A stretch of 61,574 bases of DNA from Roseibium sediminis (GTDB lineage Bacteria; Pseudomonadota; Alphaproteobacteria; Rhizobiales; Stappiaceae): assembly GCF_008711325.1 (NCBI RefSeq), contig NZ_VXDB01000023.1, positions 1-61,574 on the forward strand. Reading direction: 5' to 3'. The notes below the pieces were generated by a model that was not told where the DNA came from, did not search any database, and saw only the letters and a list, made by a program, of their open reading frames with translations. Positions within the stretch are counted from its first letter, which is position 1; each line of letters starts with the position of its first letter. This document shows positions 45,087 to 54,400 of the stretch, in pieces. Made by a program: the position numbers and the translations under genes.

Positions 45087-45995
45087 TCACTTGAGGCGGT
45101 AGAACCTGCCGTTGTCGAGCCCGAAGAGAAAAGCTGTCCCGCCTGCGGAGCGTTCGACATGGATATCAGTCGCCAGCTCGGCTGGTAACTTGATGCTGGC
45201 GATTTCCCGAACCGTGCCGGAGTTTAAGCTGAGTGCCTTCAGTTCCCGCCGCGAGTTTGTTGGCACCAGAAGATCAGCAATGCCATCGCCATTCATGTCT
45301 GCAGTAGCTGACAGACCAAGGTTGCGCGAACCGATGGCATGGTTTGAAAAGCCGCGTGCTGACAGTACCTCTCGCAGCGGTCCGCCCGTGAACTCGAAAA
45401 CGCGCAAGGTGCCGCCGATATGCGGTGTCTCCACATACGCAATCTGCAGGGAGCCGGTGCCCAGATAGTCTGCAATTCCGGCTATGTTGAGCCAACGGTT
45501 GGCCCGGCCAATGAAGCCGGTGCTGGCGATTTCGCGCAAGGTGCCGTACCGCACACCATAGAGTGTGACGGAGCCACCACCCCGACTTGAAGAGCGAATG
45601 GTGATCACCTCGGTGCGACCGTCTCCATCAAGATCGGCAAGGCGCGGGGTTCGGTCCTCAAAGACCTCGCTTTCGGGCAGGTCCAGAAAATGGACCGTTC
45701 CTGCACTGTCTTTGACATTCAGGCGCCCGGCCTCAATCGCATCGCCAATGACGCCGTGGCGATAGCGCGTTGTCGGGGAGCTGTACCAGGTGGCACCAAT
45801 GTCGCCTTTGGACGCTTTCGCAATATGACCATCCGGCAGGCCGTCCGGGGCCTTGTCTTGCCGCAATTCCTGCGCTGCCCACTTGCTTCGGGTGGTTTCG
45901 CTGAGGTCCCAGGAGCTTGCCGAAACAGAGGAACTGGCGGCCAGAAACAGGCTGCCGGCGGCGCAAAGACGTTTCCAGACTTCAGCAAGACGCAT
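45087..45995 (-). CDS. Secreted FG-GAP/VCBS repeat beta-propeller protein
   Basis: A 302-residue exported protein. The signal peptide (MRLAEVWKRLCAAGSLFLAA, then SSSVSASS) begins at 45995. The mature domain has FG-GAP/VCBS-type repeats, each with a calcium-binding loop: LADLDGDGRTEVITIRSS, IADYLGTGSLQIAYVE and ADMNGDGIADLLVPTNS. These build a seven-bladed propeller. It is convergent with the RimK operon. The function is unknown; such proteins bind ligands or calcium in the periplasm. Confidence 0.82.
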   Translation of the reverse strand: MRLAEVWKRLCAAGSLFLAASSSVSASSWDLSETTRSKWAAQELRQDKAPDGLPDGHIAKASKGDIGATWYSSPTTRYRHGVIGDAIEAGRLNVKDSAGTVHFLDLPESEVFEDRTPRLADLDGDGRTEVITIRSSSRGGGSVTLYGVRYGTLREIASTGFIGRANRWLNIAGIADYLGTGSLQIAYVETPHIGGTLRVFEFTGGPLREVLSARGFSNHAIGSRNLGLSATADMNGDGIADLLVPTNSRRELKALSLNSGTVREIASIKLPAELATDIHVERSAGGTAFLFGLDNGRFYRLK

Positions 45996-46094
45996 GATCA
46001 CTCCCTGTCCAAAGGCGTTGTCTCCTGTTTCGTAAAGCAGCCCTTGCGCATAAGCCAAGACACGGTTTCGCCGGTTCGGATCAAAGACGAGTGA

Positions 46095-46343
46095 TCAGGT
46101 CTCTTTCGTGAGTTTCAGCGCGAGATAGGGTACGACGTTGAAAACGATCACGAGCACCTTGAAGCCTGCTATCCAGTTTGCATAGAGCACACTGAGGTCG
46201 CTCTCCGGCATGCTCAAAAGGAAGGAATGCAGGGGCCGCACCAGATCCCCAAGAACAATGAGGAAGACGGCACTGAGGCACAGAAGACCGATATTCAGGA
46301 CGCTGCACCAGCCCAGAAAGACGGTAAGCCGAGATTTGGTCAT
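46095..46343 (-). CDS. Small two-helix membrane protein, DUF6868-like
   Basis: An 82-residue protein with two hydrophobic helices (VFLGWCSVLNIGLLCLSAVF and ANWIAGFKVLVIVFNVVPYL). The pattern FLGWCSVLN and VIVFNVVPYLALK resembles the small DUF6868 family. The ATG at 46343 is preferred over an upstream start because the family begins near MTKSRLTVFLGW. Its function is unknown. It follows the VCBS gene in the opposite direction of transcription order, so it may be a separate transcript. Confidence 0.7.
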   Translation of the reverse strand: MTKSRLTVFLGWCSVLNIGLLCLSAVFLIVLGDLVRPLHSFLLSMPESDLSVLYANWIAGFKVLVIVFNVVPYLALKLTKET

Positions 46344-46590
46344 GCGATTTCCTTGCTTGGCAAAAATTTCGAATTGCAATTCTTGATTGATATGGATCTG
46401 GTTGCAAATCCGGGTTTGCCCTTAGCTTGTGTGCGGCTGTTGGTCTGCCGCATCCCCCGTGGCGGGGAAAAAGTGGGTCAGCCACTGGTTTCACCCGGTT
46501 CGGGGCGCTATGTTCTGACCACGTATTTTACCGGACCCAGTCCCTGCGACTGCCCCTTCCACGTTCCCCAGCTAAAGCCAAGGTTACGTC

Positions 46591-48897
46591 ATGAACCAGA
46601 TGATCCCTCCGAAATTTGGTATTGGTGCGCCTGTCCGCCGCAAGGAGGATGACGCGCTCATCACCGGGAAGGGCATATATACCGGGGACTATCGGCCGGA
46701 AGGCTGTCTCACAGGTGTCATGGTTCGTTCTTCCATGGCACATGCGAAGTTTAGCCTCGGCGGACTGGATGACATCCGGGACATGCCGGGCATCCGGATG
46801 GTGCTGACCCACGCAGATGTCGCTTCCTTCGGCACCATGCCGACCCTTGCAATGCCGCCGCTGAAAGGCGGCGCTGAATATCGCCTGCCTCCGCAGGAGC
46901 TGTTGTGTTCCGATACGGTTCGATATGTCGGCGATGCGATTGCCTTCATCGTGGCCGATGATCTGGCCAGTGCCCGCCTTGCTGCAGAGATGCTCGAAAT
47001 CGACTACGAGCCGCTGGACGTGGTCGTTGACACTGAAGGGGCCCTTTCTGCCGAGGCGCCGCTTGTCTGGCCGGAATTCGGGACAAACGAGGCCTTTGTC
47101 CAGATGCTCGGAGACGAGGCCAAGTGCGCAAGCGCATTCGACAGCGCAGACAAGGTTGTCTCCATCAAGCTCGTAAACAACCGCCTTGTTGCCAACTACA
47201 TGGAAACGCGTGGCTGCGTGGCCGAGTTTGACGGTGCAAGCGAGCGCTTTACCCTGACCCTTGGCACGCAAGGTGGTCACGGCATGCGTGACATCATTTG
47301 CAAGAACATCCTGAAAATCGATCCGGCGCAGCTCCGGGTCGTGACCCCGGAAGTGGGTGGCGGATTCGGCACCAAGGCTTTCTGCTACCGTGAATATCCG
47401 CTGAGCATGATCGCTGCGCGGGCGCTGGGCGCACCTGTGCGCTGGGAAGCGGATCGCACGGATCACTTTCTGGTCGACGCCCATGGCCGCGACAATGTCA
47501 CCACTGCAGAACTGGCGCTCGACAAGGACAGCCGCATTCTCGGGCTCCGCATCCATGTGATTGCGGCAATGGGGGCCTATCTCCATCAGTTTGCGCCTTT
47601 CATCCCGTTTGTAGGCATCACCATGTCCACCGGGCTTTACGACATCGAGGCGCTGGATGTGACCGTGACCGGCGTCTATTCCAACACGACGCCGACGGAC
47701 GCCTATCGCGGGGCGGGACGACCGGAAGCTGCCTATCTGCTTGAGCGGTTGATGGACAAGGCGGGCGAGGAAACCGGGCTGGGTCCGGTTGAAATTCGCC
47801 GTCGCAACTTCATCACATCCGAGGCCCTGCCTTACACGACCCAGACCGGGCGCATGTATGACACCGGCGATTTCAATGGCCATCTGACGGAAGCCCTGAA
47901 AGCGGCTGCATGGGAGAGTTTCGCGGACCGGCAGGCTGAAAGCCGGTCGCGTGGAAAGCTGCGCGGTATCGGCCTTTGCACCTATGTCGAGGCATGTGCG
48001 TTTCCGGGAGGCGAAGAGGCGACGGTTGAACTCAACCAGAACGGAACTGTTACACTGCTGATCGGGACCCAGACCAACGGGCAGGGCCATGCAACGGCCT
48101 ATGGTCAGGTCATCGCCGAGCAGCTTGGCCTCGACATGAGCGCAATTGAAGTCATTCAGGGCGATACCGACCGAGTGCGCAAGGGCGGCGGCACGGGTGG
48201 CTCACGCTCCATTCCAATTGGCCTTCCTTCGGTCAACAATGCCACGAAGTTCCTCGCGGCCAAGATCAAGGAAAAGGCGGCAGACCAGCTTGAAGTTGGC
48301 GTGGAGGATCTGGAGCTTGTCGAAGGCAATGTTCGCGTTGTCGGGACCGACCGGCAGGTCTCTCTTGCCGAGGTCGCGGCCAGCGTGGGCGAAAAGCTCT
48401 CCGGGCAAGACACGGTCAAGCAGGCCGAGGCGACCTATCCAAACGGCACGCATGTCTGCGAGCTTGAAGTGGATCCCGACACTGGCGACGTGGACCTCCT
48501 CAACTACGTCATTGTCGACGATTTTGGCGTGACGGTGAACCCGCTGCTGCTTGAGGGGCAGGTGCAGGGCGGAACCGTGCAGGCGATCAGTCAGGCCCTG
48601 TGCGAGCGCACGGTCTATGACGAGGATGGCCAGCTGCTGACGGCATCACTCCTCGACTATCAGCTGATCCGCGCGGCGGACCTGCCAAATATCAGCTTCC
48701 AGACCCGCAATGTTCCCTCCACGACAAATGCGCTGGGCATCAAGGGGGCAGGCGAGGCCGGTACTATCGGCGGCTGCGCTGCGGTCATGAACGCGCTTCA
48801 GCGGGCCTTGAGCGACGGGGCAGGGGTGGGCGAGATCATCGACATGCCGGCAACGCCTTCCCTCGTTTGGGAGGCCATTCAGGCCGCCAAGGCCTGA
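46591..48897 (+). CDS. Form II CoxL-like xanthine dehydrogenase-family molybdopterin subunit
   Basis: A 768-residue large subunit of a molybdenum hydroxylase. It has IGAPVRRKEDDALITGKGIY at the start, VVTPEVGGGFGTKAF, and AYRGAGR at residues 371-377, the signature of form II CoxL-like proteins (form I carbon-monoxide dehydrogenases have AYRCSFR). GAGEAGTIGG near the C-terminus holds the catalytic glutamate. It is transcribed alone. The FAD (medium) and 2Fe-2S (small) subunits that normally accompany it are not adjacent. The substrate is unknown, and form II enzymes are not proven to oxidise CO. An intrinsic terminator follows. Confidence 0.9.
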   Translation: MNQMIPPKFGIGAPVRRKEDDALITGKGIYTGDYRPEGCLTGVMVRSSMAHAKFSLGGLDDIRDMPGIRMVLTHADVASFGTMPTLAMPPLKGGAEYRLPPQELLCSDTVRYVGDAIAFIVADDLASARLAAEMLEIDYEPLDVVVDTEGALSAEAPLVWPEFGTNEAFVQMLGDEAKCASAFDSADKVVSIKLVNNRLVANYMETRGCVAEFDGASERFTLTLGTQGGHGMRDIICKNILKIDPAQLRVVTPEVGGGFGTKAFCYREYPLSMIAARALGAPVRWEADRTDHFLVDAHGRDNVTTAELALDKDSRILGLRIHVIAAMGAYLHQFAPFIPFVGITMSTGLYDIEALDVTVTGVYSNTTPTDAYRGAGRPEAAYLLERLMDKAGEETGLGPVEIRRRNFITSEALPYTTQTGRMYDTGDFNGHLTEALKAAAWESFADRQAESRSRGKLRGIGLCTYVEACAFPGGEEATVELNQNGTVTLLIGTQTNGQGHATAYGQVIAEQLGLDMSAIEVIQGDTDRVRKGGGTGGSRSIPIGLPSVNNATKFLAAKIKEKAADQLEVGVEDLELVEGNVRVVGTDRQVSLAEVAASVGEKLSGQDTVKQAEATYPNGTHVCELEVDPDTGDVDLLNYVIVDDFGVTVNPLLLEGQVQGGTVQAISQALCERTVYDEDGQLLTASLLDYQLIRAADLPNISFQTRNVPSTTNALGIKGAGEAGTIGGCAAVMNALQRALSDGAGVGEIIDMPATPSLVWEAIQAAKA

Positions 48898-48918
48898 TGA
48901 TCGGGCAATCAATTCCGG

Positions 48919-48946
48919 AAAAGGCGCCAATCGGGCGCCTTTTTTG
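48919..48946 (+). terminator. Intrinsic terminator after the CoxL-like gene
   Basis: AAGGCGCC pairs with GGCGCCTT, followed by TTTTT. Confidence 0.9.
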
Positions 48947-49053
48947 TTGGGAGCAGTCAAACTATCGTGTTTCAAAAGGCATGGTTCTGCCGCAAACTTA
49001 CCCATAGATTTCTTCACGTTACCTCGTGATTCCTCCTAAGATTGGAACCGGCC

Positions 49054-50307
49054 TTGTTTCGCTCCTTCTTTCCGCGCCCGAAACTGTTCTTCCTGTCAGC
49101 TGTCCTGTGGTCCCTTGTCGCTGTTCTGCTCTGGTATCTGGGCGGTGCGAGCGATTGGGGTGCGGGCCTGGGCTTTGGAAAGTCGCCGGAAGGTGAAGCG
49201 CCGCCAATCGGTCTCGGGTTCTTCGTAACGCCGGAATACCTGTGGTTCTATGTCTATTACGCGGTCTTTACCGGCCTCTTCGGCGGGTTCTGGTGGTTCT
49301 ATTCCAGAGATCATCGCTGGCAGGTCTGGTCGATCTGGGGTTCGTCCCTGATCATCTTCACAACCTATTTTTCGGTTCAGATATCGGTTGCGATCAACAA
49401 CTGGCGCAGGCCCTTCGGTGACACGCTGCAAAATGCGCTACAGGGCGACAAGGGCGTCACGGCTGGTGACTTTTACAGCCTGATGCTGACCTTCGCGCAG
49501 ATCGCGTTTCTGTCGATGATGCTGTTCGTCCTGAACCGGTTCTTCGTCAGCCACTACATCTTCCGCTGGCGCACGGCCATGAACGATTACTACGTCGCCA
49601 AGTGGGGCAATGTTCGTCACATCGAAGGTGCGTCGCAGCGTATTCAGGAAGACACGATGCGCTTTGCCTCGATCATGGAAGGGCTGGGCGTCTCGATGAT
49701 CGATGCGGTCATGACACTGATCGCCTTCCTGCCGGTCCTGTTCGCGTTGTCGGAATATGTGCAGGAGCTGCCGATTGTCGGCGCCATCCCGGCTCCTCTC
49801 TTCACTGCCGCTATCTTGTGGTCGATTTTCGGAACGGCGCTTCTTGCGATTGTCGGGATCAAGCTGCCCGGTCTGGAGTTCCACAACCAGCGTGTGGAGG
49901 CGGCCTATCGAAAAGAGCTCGTTTATGGCGAGGACCACGAGGATCGGGCCGAGCCGATCAAGCTGGAGGAGCTGTTCGGGAATGTGCGGAGGAACTATTT
50001 CCGCCTCTATTTCCACTATCTCTACTTCAATCTGGCGCGCGGCTTCTACCTGCAGGCGGACAACCTCTTCACCTACTTCATTCTGGTTCCCACCATTGTT
50101 GCCGGGACCATTACCTACGGTATCGTCCAGCAGATCCTGACCGCCTTCGGGCAGGTGTCGAATTCATTCCAGTACCTTGTCAACTCGTGGTCCACGATTA
50201 TAGAGTTGATGTCGATCTACAAACGTCTTCAAGGGTTTGAGGCATCTATCGCGGAGCGCGAGCAGAACGCGATGCCGGGTGCCGGGGACCTGGGAGCAAC
50301 AGAGTAG
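49054..50307 (+). CDS. sbmA: SbmA/BacA peptide-antibiotic transporter
   Basis: A 417-residue inner-membrane protein of the SbmA/BacA family, which imports proline-rich peptides, microcins and bleomycin using the proton gradient. The TTG at 49054 gives a start [16 protein letters not shown] that matches E. coli SbmA better than the upstream TTG at 49042. Other conserved segments are [36 protein letters not shown] and [20 protein letters not shown]. In legumes and animals BacA helps symbionts and pathogens survive host peptides. It stands alone, with a terminator hairpin downstream. Confidence 0.95.
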   Translation: MFRSFFPRPKLFFLSAVLWSLVAVLLWYLGGASDWGAGLGFGKSPEGEAPPIGLGFFVTPEYLWFYVYYAVFTGLFGGFWWFYSRDHRWQVWSIWGSSLIIFTTYFSVQISVAINNWRRPFGDTLQNALQGDKGVTAGDFYSLMLTFAQIAFLSMMLFVLNRFFVSHYIFRWRTAMNDYYVAKWGNVRHIEGASQRIQEDTMRFASIMEGLGVSMIDAVMTLIAFLPVLFALSEYVQELPIVGAIPAPLFTAAILWSIFGTALLAIVGIKLPGLEFHNQRVEAAYRKELVYGEDHEDRAEPIKLEELFGNVRRNYFRLYFHYLYFNLARGFYLQADNLFTYFILVPTIVAGTITYGIVQQILTAFGQVSNSFQYLVNSWSTIIELMSIYKRLQGFEASIAEREQNAMPGAGDLGATE

Positions 50308-50360
50308 CAGTCTGCCCGGCTGCTGCGCCTGCCTTCCACTTCTCCATGCTTTGAAAACAA

Positions 50361-50387
50361 TGCCCGGTCATTGTGGCCGGGCTTTTG
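50361..50387 (+). terminator. Intrinsic terminator after sbmA
   Basis: GCCCGG pairs with CCGGGC around a 9-nt loop, followed by TTTT. Confidence 0.7.
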
Positions 50388-50409
50388 CCGTTACCGAAAG
50401 GATGATCCC

Positions 50410-51411
50410 GTGCCGCCCACGGCCGAGAAACCGGATTTGAATGCCGCACCGGCCGGGGGCGGACTGACCAGCCAGGCCCCACTTGTTGGAATTGCGCTGA
50501 AGGTCATTTCGACGGTGGCGTTTTTCGTGATGGTGACGCTTCTGAAGATGATTGCCGACACTGTGCCGATCGGCCAGGTGGTGTTTGCCCGAAACTTCTT
50601 CGGCATGTTCCCAGTCTTGATTATGGTTGCCTTTCGCGGGGAGCTGGCACAGGCGTTTTCAACGACACGGGTGTCAGGACATATCGGGCGTGCCATGGTG
50701 GGCACAACGGCGATGGTCTGCTCGTTCCTGTCCTATCAGTTCCTGCCTCTTGCCGATGCGACAGCCATTGGCTTCGCCACCCCGCTGATGGTGGTCGTTC
50801 TTGCCTTCTTCCTGCTTGGGGAGCCGGTAAGGTTCTACCGCTGGAGCGCCGTTCTGGTCGGTTTTGCGGGCATCCTTGTCATCCTGTCACCGCATCTTGG
50901 CGAGGCACCCTCGCAAGATAGCGAGACGCTCGGGGCCTTCTTTGGAGCAATGGGAGCGTTGTTTGCCGGCCTTGCGATGATTTTCGTGAGAAAGCTGTGT
51001 GAGACAGAGCGCACCTCGACGATCGTGACCTGGTTTGCCGCCTCCGCCTCGGTGTTTTCCCTATTCACCATTCCGCTCGGATTTTTCCTGCCAGATCAGA
51101 TGTGGATCTTGCCGGACTGGTATACTGCGGGATTGCTGATCGCCGTTGGTCTGTCGGGCGGGGTGGGGCAGATCCTTCTGACCCAGAGCTATCGCTATGC
51201 TGATGCGTCCACCATCGCGCCGTTCGACTATATCAACATGCTGTGGGCGATTGCGGTCGGTTGGCTGATTTTCTCCGATACCCCGTCAATCGAGGTTCTT
51301 GCCGGATCGGGGATCGTCATTGCAGCGGGCATTTTCGTGATTTTCCGCGAACACCGGCTCGGGATCGATCGGACCCGAAACCGGCGCGCATCCACACCGT
51401 CCAAATCATGA
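50410..51411 (+). CDS. DMT superfamily (EamA) permease 2
   Basis: A 333-residue inner-membrane transporter with ten predicted helices in two EamA repeats (FFVMVTLLKMIADTVPIGQV and SYRYADASTIAPFDYINMLW are family-like). The GTG at 50410 follows AAGGATGATCCC and removes an improbable hydrophilic extension. It is a different paralogue from the one at 36.3 kb. The substrate is unknown. It is convergent with the RAM-domain gene. Confidence 0.85.
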   Translation: MPPTAEKPDLNAAPAGGGLTSQAPLVGIALKVISTVAFFVMVTLLKMIADTVPIGQVVFARNFFGMFPVLIMVAFRGELAQAFSTTRVSGHIGRAMVGTTAMVCSFLSYQFLPLADATAIGFATPLMVVVLAFFLLGEPVRFYRWSAVLVGFAGILVILSPHLGEAPSQDSETLGAFFGAMGALFAGLAMIFVRKLCETERTSTIVTWFAASASVFSLFTIPLGFFLPDQMWILPDWYTAGLLIAVGLSGGVGQILLTQSYRYADASTIAPFDYINMLWAIAVGWLIFSDTPSIEVLAGSGIVIAAGIFVIFREHRLGIDRTRNRRASTPSKS

Positions 51412-51420
51412 CAGCGACGT

Positions 51421-51657
51421 TCAGAACGCCTTGAAGGTGATGATCGTCTTGGTGTCCTGAATGCCGTCGACCGGGTGGACCTTTTCGTTCACGAAGTGAC
51501 CGATGTCGGAATCGCTCTCGACATAGAACTTTACCAGAAGGTCATAGTCGCCGCTGGTAGAATAGATCTCGGATGCGATCTCTGCGTCGGCAATGGCGTT
51601 GGCAACCTGATAGGTCTTGCCGAGCTGGCATTTGATCATGACGAAAAAGGGAACCAT
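51421..51657 (-). CDS. Stand-alone Lrp/AsnC ligand-binding (RAM) domain protein
   Basis: A 78-residue protein consisting only of the C-terminal RAM/ACT-like domain of Lrp/AsnC regulators (FVMIKCQLGKTYQVANAIAD, then GDYDLLVKFYVES). It lacks the helix-turn-helix, so it cannot bind DNA alone. Such proteins assemble with each other or with full-length Lrp proteins and bind amino acids. The ATG at 51657 is chosen because a longer frame adds only unrelated residues. A small intracellular amino-acid sensor is the likely role. Confidence 0.82.
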   Translation of the reverse strand: MVPFFVMIKCQLGKTYQVANAIADAEIASEIYSTSGDYDLLVKFYVESDSDIGHFVNEKVHPVDGIQDTKTIITFKAF

Positions 51658-51849
51658 GGCGCCTGTCCTGATGTGCTGAAAAATCTCGTGCAAAGGACAT
51701 GGCTTATCTCCGGCGGACAGTCAATTCCCGCTGCAGTGTGTACGTTTGGTTGAAAGCGGTTCACAACCCTTGAAATGGGGCATGCTGGTTGCTAGCTCTC
51801 GGCACGACAACTGATTGAAGATCCGATCTTGAGTGACGTGGAGCTGAAC

Positions 51850-52650
51850 ATGACCGCCATAGCCGTAACGATTGCCGGATCCGATTCTGGTGGTGGGGCC
51901 GGGATTCAGGCCGATCTGAAAGCGTTTTCCGCGCGCGGCGTCTATGGTGCCAGTGTCCTGACCGCGCTGACCGCGCAAAACACGCTGGGCGTGACGGCCA
52001 TTCACGATGTTCCGGAAGATTTCGTGCGCGCCCAGATGGATGCGGTCTATTCCGATCTGGCGGTAAACGCGACCAAGATCGGGATGCTGTCCGTTCCCGC
52101 CACCATCAAGGCCGTTTCCGCTGGCCTGAAAGCGCATGCGACCGGCCCGGTGGTTCTTGATCCCGTCATGGTGGCGGCCTCGGGAGATCCATTGCTGGTA
52201 TCGGAAGCCGTTTCAACGCTGGTGGAAGAGCTGTTCCCGCTTGCCGATGTGATCACCCCGAACCTGCACGAGGCTGCGCATATTCTTGGTACGGATGCCG
52301 CAGATAGCGAAGACGCAATGCGGGATCAAGCGCACAGGTTGATCGAAATGGGCGCGCGGGCGGTTCTGTTGAAGGGGGGGCATGGGTCCGGCGCGGAATG
52401 TGCGGACTTGCTGCTTTCGGCCAGTGGAGAGCGTTGGTTCCGGGCTCCCCGCCATGAGACGACAAACACCCACGGCACCGGTTGCACGCTGTCTTCAACC
52501 ATAGCTGCCGAACTCGCCAAGGGTTCGCCACTGGAGACTGCTGTCGAGGTGGCCAAGAGCTATATCACCGATGCAATTGCCGCGGCCGATACTCTTGATA
52601 TTGGCAAAGGTCATGGCCCGGTCCATCATTTTCACGCCTTTTGGCGCTGA
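51850..52650 (+). CDS. thiD: Hydroxymethylpyrimidine/phosphomethylpyrimidine kinase
   Basis: A 266-residue kinase that phosphorylates HMP and HMP-phosphate for thiamine synthesis. It has AVTIAGSDSGGGAGIQADLK at the start, VLDPVMVAASGDPLL in the middle and HGTGCTLSSTIAAELAKG as the anion-hole/catalytic signature near the C-terminus. GGAGCTGAAC precedes the ATG; the frame continues upstream to a TTG at 51829. No other thi gene or TPP riboswitch is visible nearby. Confidence 0.95.
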   Translation: MTAIAVTIAGSDSGGGAGIQADLKAFSARGVYGASVLTALTAQNTLGVTAIHDVPEDFVRAQMDAVYSDLAVNATKIGMLSVPATIKAVSAGLKAHATGPVVLDPVMVAASGDPLLVSEAVSTLVEELFPLADVITPNLHEAAHILGTDAADSEDAMRDQAHRLIEMGARAVLLKGGHGSGAECADLLLSASGERWFRAPRHETTNTHGTGCTLSSTIAAELAKGSPLETAVEVAKSYITDAIAAADTLDIGKGHGPVHHFHAFWR

Positions 52651-52719
52651 TCTGAACGGAGAACGCGCCGACAGGACCACATTTCCGATAGCCATTACAA
52701 ACAGAGGTAGTGGACTTAT

Positions 52720-52735
52720 GTGGCAATATTGCCAC
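52720..52735. promoter_or_regulatory. Perfect palindrome GTGGCAATATTGCCAC
   Basis: A 16-bp perfect palindrome 70 bp after thiD and 304 bp before the FadL-type gene. Its GGCAA/TTGCC half-sites recur in the palindrome at 52776. Confidence 0.5.
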
Positions 52736-52775
52736 TCGGATTTTGAAAAATGAATTTTCTTCAGCTGGATTGAGT

Positions 52776-52794
52776 TTGCCTAAAAATTAGGCAA
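52776..52794. promoter_or_regulatory. Palindrome TTGCCTAAAAATTAGGCAA
   Basis: 8-bp arms separated by AAA. As DNA it may be an operator for a TetR- or GntR-type regulator of fatty-acid uptake; as RNA it is a hairpin without a T run. Confidence 0.45.
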
Positions 52795-53038
52795 TCGCTT
52801 TACCCGCAGGGAAACCTTGTCGGGAATCATCGGAATCCGGCTGATTTGCTGGCTATGTGGTTCCCCTTATGCCGGTTACGGGAAGGTTTCGGCTGCAAAT
52901 CGCCATGTTTCGTGAATTTCCGGGCGCACCCATGCGCCATGTTTTCGGTTGATTTGACGCAGCAGCTTGGAAATTATGAGCCAAATTTTGGTCGAATCCC
53001 TGCATCCGGGGGTGGAATGCGGGAACTGGGAGGGCTTT

Positions 53039-54310
53039 ATGGTTCGGTTCAACAAGAACAAGGTATTGCTTGCGTCGACAGCTGTGGCAGCTGTGATGGT
53101 GGCAAATACTGCATTTGCGGGTGGTTTTGCGCTGCGTGAGCAGAGCTCCTACTATCAGGGCATGTCATTTGCAGGTAACGCAACGAGCGGACCTTCGATT
53201 TCATCCATGTTCTGGAACCCGGCAGCCATCACCGGCGCGAAGCAGGGGCTAACTTCAGAAGCTCATAACTCCTTTATTATTCCGCGGGCTGACGTTACCG
53301 GCACCAATACGGTTGGAGCTACTGCGCTGCCGTTTGATATCGGTGATATCGGATCGGATGCCTGGATCGGGGCAAGCTACGCGGCTTATAACCTGAATGA
53401 CAAATTCTATTTCGGTCTGGGTATTAACGCACCTTACGGACTGTCGACAAAGTCAGATCAATTCAACTGGTCTGGTGCCGGATATAACCGGTCCTCGCGG
53501 ATTTTCTCCATCAACGTGAACCCGGTCGTGGGCTACAAGCTGAACGACATGGTGTCTTTCGCATTTGGTGCGCAGATCCAATACCTTGACATGCGGTTGA
53601 ATAACTCCGTCGCGGCTCCGGCATTGGGCGCTGCCGCTCGAACCAATCAGGAACTTGAAGGCGACGACATCGGTTTCGGTATTACTGCCGGTGTTACCGT
53701 CAAGCCATTTCAAGGCACAGAAATTGGTGTTGGATTTCGCTCTGGCGTAGCGCACACGATAGAAGGAAAGTTGAACATTGGTTCGACAATTTCCCGTTCC
53801 ATCGAAACGAGTTTTGTGACTCCGGAAGTTGTTACGATTTCCGCAAAGCAGAACATCACTGACGACATCCGAGTTCTGGGTACATTCGAGTGGACCAACT
53901 GGAGCCGACTCGGCACCCCCCAAATCATCAATCAGGCAAATGGGGCTACTGTCGCTCCGTTCCCGCTGAACTACGAGGATGGCTATTTTCTGGCGCTCGG
54001 GGGTGAATACGACTGGAACCAGCATCTGACCCTCAGGGCGGGTGTAGCGTATGAGTGGTCACCGATCGACACTGATATCCGTTCGGCCCGTTTGCCGGAC
54101 AACGACCGCTTCTGGCTTAGTGGCGGTTTGTCCTATAACTTCAATGACAAGCTGGCGTTTGATCTTGGCTACACCCACATCTTTACCCAGGATACGGACA
54201 TCAAAATTGTCCCGGGACATCAGGACTACAGCGCGACCAAAGGTAGCTTGATTGGTAAGGCAGACGCTGCCGTGGACATTTTCTCCGCATCCATGCGTTA
54301 CACATTCTGA
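53039..54310 (+). CDS. OmpP1/FadL-family outer-membrane transport protein
   Basis: A 423-residue outer-membrane protein. The signal peptide is about 27 residues (MVRFNKNKVLLASTAVAAVM, cleaved after NTAFA). The mature start GGFALREQSSYYQGMSFAG is the FadL hatch motif, followed by SSMFWNPAAIT, and the chain ends in aromatic SMRYTF, a beta-barrel assembly signal. FadL proteins take up long-chain fatty acids or hydrophobic compounds. GGGAGGGC precedes the chosen ATG. It lies 20 kb from the acyl-CoA ligase, so joint action is only suggested. Confidence 0.93.
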   Translation: MVRFNKNKVLLASTAVAAVMVANTAFAGGFALREQSSYYQGMSFAGNATSGPSISSMFWNPAAITGAKQGLTSEAHNSFIIPRADVTGTNTVGATALPFDIGDIGSDAWIGASYAAYNLNDKFYFGLGINAPYGLSTKSDQFNWSGAGYNRSSRIFSINVNPVVGYKLNDMVSFAFGAQIQYLDMRLNNSVAAPALGAAARTNQELEGDDIGFGITAGVTVKPFQGTEIGVGFRSGVAHTIEGKLNIGSTISRSIETSFVTPEVVTISAKQNITDDIRVLGTFEWTNWSRLGTPQIINQANGATVAPFPLNYEDGYFLALGGEYDWNQHLTLRAGVAYEWSPIDTDIRSARLPDNDRFWLSGGLSYNFNDKLAFDLGYTHIFTQDTDIKIVPGHQDYSATKGSLIGKADAAVDIFSASMRYTF

Positions 54311-54332
54311 TCGTTCATCAGGTAAAAAGATC

Positions 54333-54362
54333 ACGGCCCGCATTTGCGGGCCGTTTTTGTTT
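54333..54362 (+). terminator. Intrinsic terminator after the FadL-type gene
   Basis: ACGGCCCGC pairs with GCGGGCCGT around ATTT, followed by TTTTGTTT. Confidence 0.92.
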
Positions 54363-54400
54363 GTGCAGATTGTTAGTGTCAGGATCAGGGAATAGCCCGG

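Larger units (their letters stand above)
52651..53038. other. Intergenic region with two palindromes before the FadL-type gene
   Basis: About 388 bp without a supported gene. The first half holds two palindromes listed separately (52720 and 52776); the rest is the leader of the FadL-type gene. Confidence 0.5.

Noticed and set aside
43373..45160. 595-codon frame opposite rimK and the M14-like gene
   Set aside because: It spans two intact, recognised genes on the other strand and has no motif of its own.
46528..48090. 520-codon frame opposite the CoxL-like gene
   Set aside because: Antisense shadow; the sense strand has all molybdenum-hydroxylase signatures.
51694..51849. TPP riboswitch before thiD
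   Set aside because: The conserved CUGAGA and ACC..GAACCUGA elements of the thi-box are absent.
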